Part shown: positions 15,969-28,050 of the stretch, one piece after another
Layout of the letters: each line of letters begins with the position of its first letter
How positions within the stretch are numbered: the stretch's first letter is position 1
From: Halichondria panicea
Lineage: Eukaryota > Porifera > Demospongiae > Suberitida > Halichondriidae
NCBI RefSeq assembly: GCF_963675165.1
Contig: NC_087380.1
Location: forward strand, 7,075,017 to 7,139,016
DNA: 64,000 nt
Direction: 5' to 3'
Program-made: the position numbers and the translations under genes
The notes under the pieces: generated by a model
Told to the model about the DNA's origin: nothing
Seen by the model: only the letters and a program-made list of their open reading frames with translations
Databases searched by the model: none

Positions 15969-18900
15969 ATGAGCTCAAAATCTCCATACTACAGTTCGCT
16001 GGAGCAGGAGCAAAGCACAGCCATGGACTTCCACCATTCCACAAGTATACAGAGCTCAAGCGATAGCTCATACGATGGTATAAATGCAGAAGCTAGTCTG
16101 GCGTTTTGTGACATCCTCTACACCATCCCGACTGGGTGGCCGTGGGCAAAGAGCAACAAAGTCATTCTCAATTCAGTCAGGTGAGGGGAGTACTACTGAA
16201 TGGTACATGGTGGATATTATATAATGGTTGATATTATTATTATACCTCTTTGCATAACATAATTATGTCTTTACATAACTCCAGGTAGCTGGTGCATACA
16301 TGCACTGAATGCTTGGCACATGCGCTGTGGTTTGTGCATTGTATTCAAATGCATGGTGCATTGTTCTAATCATGTGGTGCAACCACGGTGATAGATTACA
16401 TAAGAATGTCACATGTAGTTGGCAGGTTTAACAATGAACATGTGAGAATAGCATTCTAGTTGGTCCCACATCAAAGGTATCATATAATTATCACTGGTGT
16501 ATCATATGACTATCACATAACTATTATGCAGTGGTGTAATGAGCCCGGGGCTGAATGCCATCCTCGGACCAACTGGCAGTGGAAAAACAACGTAAGAAAA
16601 ACTGTCTTCATAAAATGTGTGATAATTATTATTTCCGCCTTTAATATAATTTCCCTAATCCTTTGATGTGGTTGCAACTCCCTGTGGTGTGTGTGTGCAG
16701 GTTGTTGGACATTCTGGCCGATCGTAAGTCCAGCTCTCGAGTGAGCGGAAGTGTTCTAGTGAACGGACGACTGAGGGAGGACAACTTCAGGTTCAAGACT
16801 GGATATGTTGTTCAGGTGCAGAGGGTTTTATATTATATCCATTGTATTTGTACTGTTGCAGTTGTGTGGTATTTTTGTTCATTTTTAGCCAATCAAAGAA
16901 TAATAATTAATAATTGTTGTATGGCCTGGAAAATAGATTTCTACTTATAATGCATTGCCAATTAATTTAATTAACTCAGCCCCTATCATATCCATCTACC
17001 GTATCACTTGAATATTTTTCTGGTGAAAACCCTTTGCGAATGAGCCAAATCAGCTGAAAAAGTTACCCTTTGCGATCTAACTATTGCGCTCTGGCAAGGA
17101 TTGTGCTTTACTAGGTTTTCGATTTTATTGTTGCGAATTGATCAACCCTCGCAAAGTTCGCATGATGCTCACAAAACATTCTAATAATAATTATGATATC
17201 TACATAATTATTGGCAGATAAATAATATTCATCTTTCTAACAGGATGACATAGTGACGGGAAGTTTAACAGTGAAAGAGAACTTTATGTTCTCAGCTGCT
17301 CTGCGTCTGCCCTCCTCCACCAGCTGGGCACAACGCGAGGAGAGGGTCGCCACTGTCATACAAGAACTGGGTCTGGAAAGATGTGCCAATCAAAAGGTAT
17401 GCTATCCTCATCTGGTAGCTTGTAGATTTATTTTGATACTCACCAACTTCTGCAGAGAAGTGTGGCTTGTAGATTTCTTGTAGGGGGTTTTCCCTTTGTG
17501 TTGGATTGGGCAAACAGTTTTTTTATTGAATCTTTCCCTCCCTTCAGATTGGCACAGAATTCTTCCGTGGTGTGTCTGGGGGAGAGAGGAAGAGGACTAA
17601 CATTGGGATGGAGCTCATCATAGAGCCTCAGGTCTTGTTTCTGGACGAGCCCACCACTGGACTGGACGCATACACAGCTGTCTCTGTTGTACAGCTACTC
17701 AAACGGTGAGACAATCTTCAACTATAGGGATCGATACAACAGCAGCTACTGAAATACTATCTCCACTAGAATTGCTTCCACTATGTAGCTGACTTCTAAT
17801 TGCCTGTAAAATCAGTTTAATTGTAAAAATTCTGTGTCTCTTAGATGCAGCGTAGCTCTATTACATGTGGTATGTGTTTAGATCAATGGGTTTATGACGG
17901 CCACTATAGGTTGGGCTCTACTGGTAACCGCGTCGTGGTCATGTCCATCCACCAACCTCGCTACTCCATCTTCAAACTGTTTGACACTCTAACGATGCTG
18001 TCTCTAGGCAACACAGTTTTCCATGGCCCCGCCCACCAGGCACTACCTTACTTCAACAGACTGGGTAAGTAACAACATACCACCTTGGCCTACCACTCTG
18101 TTGACCTGCCCCACCCCCTCCTCACAGGTTATGAGTGTGAGGAACACGACAACCCTGCCGACTACTTCCTGGATATTATCAACCGTTGCGAGCTCACTCT
18201 AAAAGGTGAAAAAGAGTGTCAACTGTCAAAAGAAGTCATGTGTGCAAACATCATGTTGTGTGATTACTGAAGAGCTTAGTGAATAGTACATACATGTCCT
18301 TTCTTTTGAGCAAAGCCCCGAGTTTACTACCCTATTTCTGCAGACGAGAAGACAGAGAGCACCCCCCTCCTGGGTGCCCCCCACAGTGCCCCCACGGATC
18401 TGGCCAGTGAATACCTGGGCTCACCAGAGTGTCAGAGTGTGCGTAGCTCCCTCGGACCAATCGTGGAGGGGATGGTGGGAACTAAAAGGGCCAATGGAGG
18501 ACCTCTTGGCTCATTGCTCTCCATCGACAATTATGCTACAAACTTCTTCTGGCAGGTACGTGTAGTAGAAGTTTTATTGTTGCAATTGCGTGTAACATGT
18601 AGTTTTGAGGTTCAAATCTGTTGGCTCAACGCTATTAATTATTGATGATTATAATTACCTGCATGGCATCTGACACAAAGTAGAAAATTAATTTGCGTGT
18701 ATTTTTCATGTACATTGTATTTGTGTCATGTTGTGAAGTGTTTCATTTCGTCCCTCCCTCTCCTGTGCAGTGTGTAGTGGTGGGGTTCAGGGCGGCTGTG
18801 AAGATCTGGAGGAACCCTTTAACAATTGTTATGCAGGTCCGGTTCCAATATTCCCATTCCAGTAACATAGTTCCCATGCAGTTCGCCAATGCCCAGTTAC

Positions 18901-19025
18901 AATACTTTGTTTGTTCTTATGCAGACTCTTGTGATGGTGATATTTGCTCTGATTGTGGGAGGGATCTACTTCCAACTTGCCAGTACCCCCAGTGGAATGA
19001 TGGACAGGTATATATATCCCCCACC

Positions 19026-19067
<42 letters not shown>

Positions 19068-19081
19068 CACACAAGTGACAG

Positions 19082-19118
<37 letters not shown>

Positions 19119-20950
19119 GGCTGGGGGTTATTTTCTTCATTGTAATGAGTCAAGTGTTTGGAAACCTTGGAGCCATTGAACTCTTCATCAAAGAGAGGGC
19201 AGCCTTTCTGTAAGCAACCACCTTGTGTGTGTAATACCAGCTATGCATGTATAGGCTAGCTATGATCGCCATGTATAGGCTCATTGTGGTGACCTAGTAA
19301 TTGTACAGGACTGTCAGATGTCCTGTGTAAGTGGCATAGATGTTTTTGAGAACTGAACCCTTTAAGTGCTGTACTGTATTATTGTGCCGCCACCCAGTAG
19401 CTGTTACATGTACATGTGTTGTACAGTAACTCCTGTGTCATTCATTATATATGATGATTCATTTACAGCCACGAAAGCTCCAGTGGCTACTATCGTGTGT
19501 CCGTGTACTTCTTGTCCAAGTCAGTGACAGACCTGATGATCATGAGGATGATACCTCTCACCGTCTTCTCAGCCATCACGTACTTCATGATAGGTATGTA
19601 CTGTACCGTGCATAGGACACTAATTAGTTAGGTACTACCATATTGCATTCCTAAAGTATGACAGGATGTGTAGAGTTGGTAGCTAGCCGCTAATGAGTAT
19701 AGGTACCTGCTCACTACTGTAGTGCATTCCTGAAGCACTCGATCCCGATCCTCCCATCAACAGGGAAGTGAGCTAGGAGCTAATATCTGGAAGTACACTG
19801 TCGTCATGCACATGTATAGTGTAGTCTTAACTACATGTAGGTAGCTTGATGGTAAATAATTGTCCCTTATAGGGTTCCAATACGATGCTGCCAAGTTTGG
19901 TGTGTTCTACCTGACGCTAGCCCTCACCTCGATGGCAGGGGCTGCCCTAGCCTTCACCTGCAGTGCCATGGTCAGTGTGTTTGCAGTCGCCAACCTCCTA
20001 GTCTCTCTCATCTTCATCCTCTACATGGTTAGTCCCTTGATGTGGTTTTTAATTCCGTGTATACAATTTCTTATGCTTTTATAAAGATAACGTACTTTCA
20101 AATGGTGGCATTAAAATGCATATTTGTGCAAGTATTTATCAATTTGGCCCATTAGATCAACATACTACAGTTATGGCTGTTGAAAGATGCTCAACTAACC
20201 CCCCCCCCCGTTTAATCAATGGTTCGGGGACTCTTTCAGCTGCCATATTGTGTACCGTTCATGTCGTACTTTTTTCTCCCTGTGCAGTTGTTTGGGGGGT
20301 TTCTGATTGGCCTTTCTTCTATCCCTGACTGGATCTCGTGGATGAAGTACCTCAGCATCTTCAGATACTCCATTGAGGCGAGTCCCCTCTCATAGTAGCC
20401 GCCCTCATACACCCCATCCCCATTTCCTTGTATGATTACCGTATAACTGGTTATTTTCGCAGTGGCCTCTATTCTCAAAAATAAAATCCGTGAAATATTT
20501 AGTTTGAGCAATCTGCGAACGCTAAACGGTATTTAACGTAATTTCCAAATGTTCTCAGGCCATCTCTGTGAACGAGCTGCAAGACCAGTGGTATTCTGAG
20601 AAGCTGGGACCCAATGGTACTTGGTAAGTGCATGTGATGAGGCCAATCAAAAAGCAAAATAATTATCATTGGATATTCGATAACCAAAAATAGAGTACGC
20701 TATAATTATGTGCGACACAAATTTTCCATGCACTTTTTCACATTTTTCAAAACTTTTTTGCCCCAGCCCATATGAAGTGAAAAATGCGACATGTTATGCT
20801 GATGGTAATCTAGTCCTCAAGTATCGTGGCTACTCCCTCGATTGGCTCTGGTATGATCAGATAGCACTAGCGGGGACCACCCTCGGTTGGCTAATTCTAG
20901 CGTACATTGTGCTCAGGATTGTCAAGATTTATTACAGACACTTTAAGTAA
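15969..20950 (+). CDS. ABCG2-like half-transporter, copy 2
   Basis: Paralogue of the divergent ABCG gene. Sixteen exons: 15969-16180, 16532-16591, 16701-16815, 17244-17396, 17548-17705, 17910-18064, 18128-18205, 18344-18555, 18771-18836, 18925-19007, 19120-19209, 19469-19593, 19873-20027, 20288-20377, 20559-20623, 20767-20950. Total 2001 nt, 666 residues. Walker A is [10 protein letters not shown], signature [12 protein letters not shown], Walker [14 protein letters not shown]-loop [14 protein letters not shown] segments include [33 protein letters not shown] and the last helix [16 protein letters not shown]. Exon lengths 60, 115, 153, 158, 155, 90, 125, 155 and 90 are identical to copy 1, but an intron (18556-18770) splits the linker/TMD exon that is single in copy 1. 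The donor after exon 14 reads GAG/GCGAGT, giving a GC-AG intron. Confidence 0.94.
19029..19112. repeat. (CA)n microsatellite upstream of ABCG copy 2 exon 11
   Basis: Two CA runs separated by a short tccacacaagtgacaggc unit fill intron 10 almost to the acceptor at 19118-19119. Length variation here would directly change the splice tract. Confidence 0.9.
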
Positions 20951-21309
20951 CTGTTTTTTATTTCATCAAGTGACACATGTTTAGAATGCCTGATACTGTC
21001 AGCAGGAGTACTCTATTATTTTAAGTTGAACCCTATACTATATAATAATTGTTTGCATGTTTCACTTACGTTGCATTGGTTGGGTACTGACTTGAGACTA
21101 CTTGATTAACTCTAGCTTCCAGAGCTTCACACAGGTATGGTGTGTTGACCTACCCAGAAACTTGAATGACTTTAATTCCAAGAGTCATTTTTATAATACT
21201 GCATGCATGCATGTGGCTGTAATTCATTTATCCTCGGTGGGCATGCGCAAGCGAGGTGTACGTAGTGTGTCTGTGTGTCTGCGTGTGTGTGTGTGTGTGT
21301 GTGTGTGTC

Positions 21310-21340
<31 letters not shown>

Positions 21341-22363
21341 CTGCGTGCGCGTGTGTGCGTGCGTGCGTGTGTGTGTGTAGACTGCTACAGCTGCTCAAGG
21401 ATGAATCAAGTGCAAGTAAGAGTTTGTATAGGCTTATAGTCATGTCATGTTTACTTGGATTTAATTCGTGGATTTGCAAAATAATGCTTCGTTCTCGAGT
21501 TATGCCTATAGTTTTGCTTACTTGGAATGCCATTGCAGCCTTTTCAGAAGAGCACGTAGCCAAACTTGTTTACCGAGTGTTGCTACTCTACTTAGTAGTT
21601 AGCTCTGCACTAAAACGCTAGCTATTGGTAGCTTCAAGAGTGAGAAGAGAGCTGCAAGGCTCTGCTGACTTGCAGCATAGATAGAGCAAAGAGGGATTGG
21701 CAACAAAATCGACCTCGAATAACCATCCGTGTTGCCCCGGCGTTACTCGAGGCTGTCTACTTCAACGTAGGAAGACAGCCTTGAGTAAAGCACAGGCTGG
21801 GAATGGTTAAGGAGACAACTGATTGTCTTACTGTCAGTATAACAATCCTACTGCTGATTTTGACTTCATTTCCATGCTTAGACAATCTTAGCTATATTAT
21901 AGGTGCTATTGGTACATAGCCATAAAAAACGGTGAAAAGAGGTGAAAAAAGCGCTATGTACCGCTAGCTCTTTCTCAACAATCTAGAAAAAATTTTGGGA
22001 ATTTCCACATAATACACATCATCAAGAAGCATGGAAATAAAGTTTTGGTTGCTATTCTTGCATGCAGCCCTATAAAAGCAAGGTGGTCTAGCTATAATTA
22101 TTATATGCATGCATTGTTTTAATGTCTGCAACCCCCACGTACATGATGAGCAGCACCTAAAACCCATGCAGTTTTCATCATGCATGCATGTACATGTATT
22201 ATGCTCTATAAAAACTGTTGACCAATAATTATTTGTGTTAATTACATAACTGGAAAAGGTGAGGGTGCATGCATGTGGTGAGCCTGTAATTAACAAATTC
22301 CTGACCTCTTTCATGTGATCTTTCATGTGATCATGAATAGCTCTTTTATTGACACTCAACACA
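20951..22363. other. Spacer with dispersed repeats, ABCG copy 2 to GLYAT array
   Basis: 20951-21135 is duplicated at about 30731-30895. From 21220 to 21540 lies a dispersed repeat with a (GT)n core (cctcggtgggcatgcgcaag, then GT run, then ctacagctgctcaaggat). Relatives occur near 39480-39586/40244-40310 and, inverted, 42165-42360. 21690-22060 resembles 46760-47080. 22060-22350, upstream of the first GLYAT copy, is duplicated at 27740-28045. No gene is seen. Confidence 0.7.
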
Positions 22364-25036
22364 ATGCTGAAGCTACAGGCTCTACTAAGACCCAGATCAG
22401 TGTCCACATTTCCTCCAAAGTGCTCATTGTCAAAAAGTGGGGAGAATGAGATTGAGCTTACTAAAGGCGTTCTTCGTGGGATCATCTCTGAACTAAAAGA
22501 CGACATGCCAAGAGCTCTCAGTGTATGTACGTGTATACGGTTATGCATGCATAAATTATGTTAAATTGTTATGTTGTATTTACTGATTAAAGCTTGCAAT
22601 GTTGAAGAATTATTACTGTATAGATCTACTTCTAATAAGGCGCTGCTTTTTTTTTGAGACAAAGTGTACCAAGAGTTTATCATTCATTATTTATTCATTA
22701 TTCCTAATGAACTCTTGAGTGTACGTATGCAAAACAAGAAATAGCCTAATATGGTGCCTTATGGGATAAATCTCCAGGTGGCGCATTAATTATTAGAAGG
22801 AGGCCTCTTTTAGGTATATAAATGTGTACAAAGTTAATTTCCACATAATAATACACATGCAGGCAGTTGGCCTTTTAAAGAGTGCTCTTGAGGGACGTGT
22901 ACTGTGCAAGCTCCACACTGACAGTTGGCCTTCATTCAACACCCTTGTCTGTCAGGTCATCTACCCCAGAGCGTCAGAGGTACAGTGCCTTTAGTCTATA
23001 GAGTAAATAAACGCAATTTGGTACGTGTTAGTACATAAATGTAAATATTTTGAGATTGGAATATTTCTAAGAAAATATGATGATACCATTGTGTTGGTGA
23101 ACAAATTATCTAAAACATATCCAAAAATATTTCCATGGCAACCAAAGGTGGTGGGTATGTGGTGGTTTATAAAACACCAACATTTTTCTATAGTGGACAA
23201 TCGCTTAGCGATGGAAAAGACCAATTGTTTTCGGCTAAGGTATGGAACTTTGGCACAACATTCCTGAATAGTTTAGCTAACATATGCATGGTTACGTATA
23301 GCTTACATAAGTACACGTACTGATTAATACTCAATTATGGGATATTTTAGGTGCCTTTTCGCTTAGCGATGGAACTCAAGCAAATTTGTCGGCTAAGGTC
23401 TAATTGTTTTTGCACATTAATTGTTAATAAATTTTCTATCTTTTGATACAAAAAAGTTGTCCAGAAATACTTTAGTTCCGGAGATATTTCATGTTACACA
23501 TATATTTTACGATCACCCCCATTTTTACCTAAAATGATTTCCCACTACAACAACTTTTGGGGAAATATTTTCAAATAAGGTTGTAGCTTATTTATTCACC
23601 TACACAATGGTATCAGCAGCACAATTTCTTAGAAATGTTCCAATCTTGAGATACATTTAAGTACAACTACTCACTCTGTGGTTAAATTTACTCTCAAAGC
23701 TGAAGGTACTGTATATATATATATGTTATATGCCGGTATAAATATATATAGGTTGTCAAAATTTGATACTACAACTGGCCCATCGCTTCATGATGATATC
23801 ACCATGCACGCACAGGTTGCTGATCTGCTCTGCTATTCTCGTGGCTCTGGAGATGATTTACTTCAACTACTTCTCTCACAAAATCTGATTTCATGGAGAA
23901 AGAAACAGCAAATTCATTGTAAGCTGTTGCAGTATCAGAGTCACACAGTTTATACACACACCACTATAGGTATAGAATCTAGTATAAAGTATACTCTGGG
24001 AAACCAAGGTTATTGCACAGTCATACAGTCACTATATATGCAGACCTTGAGAGTGAGTTGAGTGACTACTTGTGTGAGCACTTAGTGGACCCCTCCACTG
24101 GTAGGAAAGTGATGACCAACTTTTTAGAAGGTGTGGCTGCTTACCTTCCTGACAACGTGCAATTCAAAACAGAAATGTGAGTGTATTATATAGGTATACT
24201 GTAGGGAGATCTTGGTGATAACTGCCATCATGCTGTCACGTGTGTATGCACCATTTCTGCCCTCAAGGTATGGTGATACACTGACTGAATGTACATGATT
24301 GTATAGTACAGTAGAACCTCGGATTATCTGGACACCGTGGTTCCAGCTCAGAGGCAGGCCAGATAACCGGATGATCGAATAAGATAAACCACGCCTTGAT
24401 CCACCCACTTAATTGATAAACAACAGTGCAAATTTAGTGCACGTGGGCGTCTGCACATGCGTCCATGGTAACAGCTGTTAATTGCACATACGCATTAAGG
24501 GACACGCCCATTTTCAGCCGAGCCGGATAATCGAGGTTCTACTGTACCACATACTGTGCATTCTGAGTGTACTATAGTCTACCGATATTAACTTGCTGCA
24601 TGCATGTATGTATACTTCGTGTAGGACATGTCCCGATGGTTTTGTACTCGGATCCCTCAAGCCTCATCACACACCACTTGTTGTTGAACATTGGGGTCGT
24701 TTGCGTGGCTGGCCTAAAGAAATGTCCTATTTTGAAGATCTTATCTTAAACTTTGTATCAAGAGCCCTCTACAGTGTTGATGATCGAGACTCCCCAGTGA
24801 CCTGGAGTTTACAGCATGTTTATGGAAGTATGGGTAATTTATTTTCAATAGAAGCGTTTCGAGAAAAGAGTCTTGCCACTTTCGTTGGTATAGAGATGAT
24901 CAAAGCTGTAGCAGCACAAGGGTTTACACCGTGGTCAGTTTTGCAAGTAGAAAATACTACAATGAGAAAGATGAATGCAAAACTTGGAGGTCTTGAGTCA
25001 AAGTACACTCTAAAGCGATCGGCTTTAGGACTATAG
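22364..25036 (+). CDS. Glycine N-acyltransferase-like enzyme, copy A (intact)
   Basis: Predicted acyl-CoA:amino-acid N-acyltransferase of the GLYAT family, which conjugates acyl groups to glycine or similar in mitochondria. Exons 22364-22522, 22863-22979, 23816-23918, 24044-24176 and 24625-25036 sum to 924 nt (307 residues; vertebrate GLYAT is about 296). The N-terminus MLKLQALLRPRSVSTF is basic, Ser/Arg-rich and acid-free, like a mitochondrial targeting peptide. GLYAT N-domain signatures: DSWPSFNTLVC and NLISWRKKQQI. C-terminal GNAT domain: SPVTWSLQHVYGSMG, IEAFREKSLATFV, AVAAQGFTPWSVL and NTTMRKMNAKLGG. The Glu in IEAFR lies near the expected catalytic base. Intron 2 carries a 729-bp TIR element, intron 4 a pogo-like MITE. 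Assignment is from remembered family motifs, not a search. Confidence 0.82.
22983..23711. mobile_element. 729-bp TIR element with about 200-bp inverted repeats and TA flanks (copy 1)
   Basis: Sits in intron 2 of GLYAT copy A; the same intron in copies C and D is under 90 bp. It starts TA-cagtgccttta and ends aaggtactg-TA. Arms share (inverted) gattggaa-atttctaagaaa, ataccattgtgt-ggtgaa and related blocks. No transposase ORF. A second member is at 39587-40243. Confidence 0.85.
24309..24544. mobile_element. Pogo/Tigger-type MITE, 'cagtagaacctcg' family, copy 1
   Basis: Ends cagtagaacctcggattatc and gataatcgaggttctactg with TA on both sides, typical of pogo-like Tc1/mariner MITEs. It is in intron 4 of GLYAT copy A. 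The same element is at the same place in copy C (29021-29258), so it predates that duplication. An inverted relative is at 48224-48461. Confidence 0.9.
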
Positions 25037-26072
25037 TTACTGTCTCAATGTAACTGTGTGTGTATGTTGAAGGCAACTTGTTCATTTGTGTCAATCTTTT
25101 GTACAGTATATATAAGCATCTGTTGTCTTTGTCTCTATACTGGTTGGTGCATTGCTGTGCTCGCATTAATTGTTGTGTGATGGAAAGGGAAGGGACGCAT
25201 GGGTGAGTAATTGAGTGAGCAATTGCAGGATTTGCGGAGACAGATTGACACTGATTATCATAATTATGAGCTCCATCTATTTTACATGTATATTTAGCTA
25301 AGAATTGGCCAAGGCATGTAATTGTGGGGGGATATCTTGAGCTAGGAAGTAGTCATGTTTGCTTGAGAGTGATCAGAGTGTAGAGAAATATGCCGCAGTA
25401 GGTATAGCCAAGTTGATACTGAATATTTTCTTTCAAGTGTGAAAACAAGGATTCAAAAAAAATTTGTTTTGTGGGGAGCTAGTTATATACTGGCTAACAA
25501 GAAATAGCCAATTTCAGTATAATTATACAAGTACAGCATGTGGTTGTGACATAGGCTGGGCAGGCGCCTATACGGTTTTAAGTAGAGTTGCATACTTCTT
25601 TTCATAATGAACTCTTGGCGGTATAGAATATATACTGTCTAGTAAGGCCACTGTTAGTTACATACTTGTTTCAGATCAACCTCCCTCCTTGATTTTGCTC
25701 ACCTCCTCAATTAAGTCATTATTGCTGATGTCAACCATTATTTGAGGTCAAAGTCATTTTTTTGCTGACATTGCATTATTTTACCATGTGCCATGTGCAA
25801 GTTGCATTGTGCACCAAAAAGCCATTGCGTAAAAAAAATTTATGTTCAGACTCCATCCTTTTGTGAATTTTTGTCAGTTAAAAAAACAGGATATGACGTC
25901 ATCAAATAATGGGATAATGAGTAATGAGGACCTCCCTCCCTCATCGGGGTTGAGTAGTATTCTCATCTGAAACAAGTATGCAACTAACAGTACTGGCCTA
26001 AGGGTTGTGAGCTAGAGATTAACCATTGGTTGTATAATATTGACATTAACTTGCTGTGTGTATTACACGTAG
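25037..26072. other. Duplicated spacer downstream of GLYAT copy A
   Basis: 25037-25800 is closely repeated at 33256-34005 and, more decayed, at 34485-35220 (shared phrases such as tagctaagaattggcc and ggctgggcaggcgcctatacgg). This shows the last exon and its downstream DNA were duplicated as one block. No gene seen. Confidence 0.75.
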
Positions 26073-26484
26073 GACATGTCCCGATGGTTTTGTACTCGGA
26101 AGCCTCAAGCCTCATCACACACCTCTTGTGCTCGAACACTGGAGTCATTTTAATGGATGGCCTAAAGAAAGGCCTTATTTTGAAGCTATTACCTCAAACT
26201 TTGTGTCGAGAGCCCTCTACAGTGTTGATGATCTAGACTCCCCCGTTACCTGGTGTTTACAGTATGGCTATGGAAGTATGGGGGGATTGTTTTCGATAGA
26301 AAAAGTTCGAAACAAGAATCTTGGCACTTTCGTTACCTTGGAGATGATCAAAGCTGTAGCAGCACAAGGGTTTACACCGTGGTCTGTTCTGCACTTATTG
26401 GACACTACAATGAAAAAGATGACTGCCAAACTTGGAGGGTATGAGTCAAAGCACACTCTAAAGTGGTCGGCTTTAGGACTATAA
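26073..26484 (+). CDS. Orphan GLYAT-like last exon, copy B (open; possible alternative terminal exon)
   Basis: A 412-nt exon with a good acceptor (acacgtag before gacatgtcc) and an unbroken frame to a stop. It has the same length and phase as exon 5 of copies A and D, and encodes the GNAT half (SPVTWCLQYGYGSMG, GLFSIEKVRNKNLG, AVAAQGFTPWSVL). No exons 1-4 lie between it and copy A, 1.0 kb upstream. It could be an alternative last exon of copy A, giving a different acyl-acceptor half, or a recent fragment. Its frame is intact although the sequence has diverged. Confidence 0.6.
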
Positions 26485-27110
26485 ACTGATCATTATATAA
26501 CACTCTAATTGTGTGTGTCTATGCTATTCGTTGTATATATAGATGTATACAGAACATATACAAGTGTGTGTGTGACTGCATGTAATATATATATATTATG
26601 TGTGAACACATCGGTTGTACACTTTAATTGCGGCATGCATGTCTACTGGTTGGTTGCTATGCTTGCATGCATCTAAAGCAAGGTGATGCTAACTTACTAG
26701 ACTAGCTATATGCACAGTAAAAACACATTCGTTACAGTAACATAAAACAAATTGTCATGTTAAATGAAACGCAATTTTGAAATTTAATGACTGTAGAAAT
26801 TACATACATTTCTGTCATTTTAAACACTAAAATACGATGATGCATCTCTATATGTGTTTTTGCTGTGTGCAATCAGCATGGTTCAATTCTGCAGCACCTA
26901 ATTATAAAGACCCAGGTCCATACTCTTTATTGTTGTCAATTATATGATTTATCACCAATATTATTATGTTGTGTGTTGCCATGCATGCATATTTAACTTG
27001 AAGGGGTAGAGATCTATAATTAACCATGTTCATGACCTCTTTCAAGTAGAGTGCATGCATGCTAGAGTCTTGGTCAAAGCTCTTATTGTGTTGGTTTGAC
27101 ACCCAACACA

Positions 27111-27641
27111 ATGCTGAAGCTACAGGCTCTACTAAGGCCCAATTTTGTTAGATCAGTGTCCACATTTCCTCCGAAGTGCTCGTTGGCAAGAAGTGGGGAG
27201 AATGAGATTGAGCTTACTAAAGGCATTCTTCGTGCCACGAAGAATGCCTTTAGTAAGCTCACATCTCTGAACTACAAAATGACATGCCAAGAGCTCTCAG
27301 TCAGTGAGTGTATGTACGCGTGTATTATGCTTGCCTACAGTATCATACGCCCTTGGTATTACTAGAATATTTTGCTGGTGAAAAACCTTTGCGAAATCAG
27401 CATAAAATTTGACCATGGATAGAACAGTAAGATTCTTTCCTGTTCTATCTATGATTTGACCCATCTAACTATTGCGTTAATTCTGGCAAGGATGGCCGTA
27501 TGTATTTACTATAGCAATAATTTAGGTTTTGCACCGTGGTCTGTTCTGCGCTTATTGGACACTAGAATGAGAAACATGACTGCCAAGCTTGGATGGTGCG
27601 AGTCAAAGCACACTCTGAAGTGGTCGGCTTTAGGACCATAA
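27111..27641 (+). pseudogene. GLYAT-like fragment: exon 1 plus the tail of exon 5
   Basis: Exon 1 text (from ATG 27111) is interrupted by a perfect 25-bp inverted duplication (27210-27234 and 27236-27260). The next recognisable piece is the last about 40 codons of exon 5 (about 27525-27641, FAPWSVLRLLDTRMRNM). Exons 2-4 are absent. Between them lies text with ttgctggtgaaaa and aactattgcgtt, shared with about 17010-17100. Confidence 0.85.
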
Positions 27642-28007
27642 ATATATTATGTGTACACACATCTGTTGTACACTTTAATTGCATGTCACTTTAATTGCAT
27701 GTCTCGTATACCTCATGGTTGGTTGCATGGTTGCTATGCTTATATGCATGCAGCCCTATAAAAGCAAGGTGGTGCTAGCTATAATTATTATATGCATGCA
27801 TTGTTTTAATTTCTGCAACCCCCACGTACATGATGAGCAGCACCTAAAACCCATGCAGTTTCTATCATGCGATATGCATGTATTATGCTCTATAAAAACT
27901 GTTGACCAATAACATAACTGGAAAAGGTGAGGGTGCAAATGCAAGCATGTGGTGGGTAATTAACAAATTCCTGACCTCTTTCAAGTGAATAGCTCTTTTA
28001 TTGACAC

Positions 28008-28035
28008 CAAGAGTAGATACTCTTATCTACTCTTG
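28008..28035. mobile_element. 28-bp residual TIR element with 7-bp target duplication
   Basis: caagagtagata, four bases, then the complement of that arm, flanked by ttgacac at 28001-28007 and 28036-28042. Copy A (near 22346-22360) has the uninterrupted site attgacactcaac. The arms equal the ends of the 281-bp element at 38656-38936, which is also flanked by a 7-bp repeat. Confidence 0.9.
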
Positions 28036-28050
28036 TTGACACTCAACACA

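Noticed and set aside
21228-21621. ORFs rich in Cys-Val or His-Thr
   Set aside because: Translations of a GT microsatellite inside a dispersed repeat.
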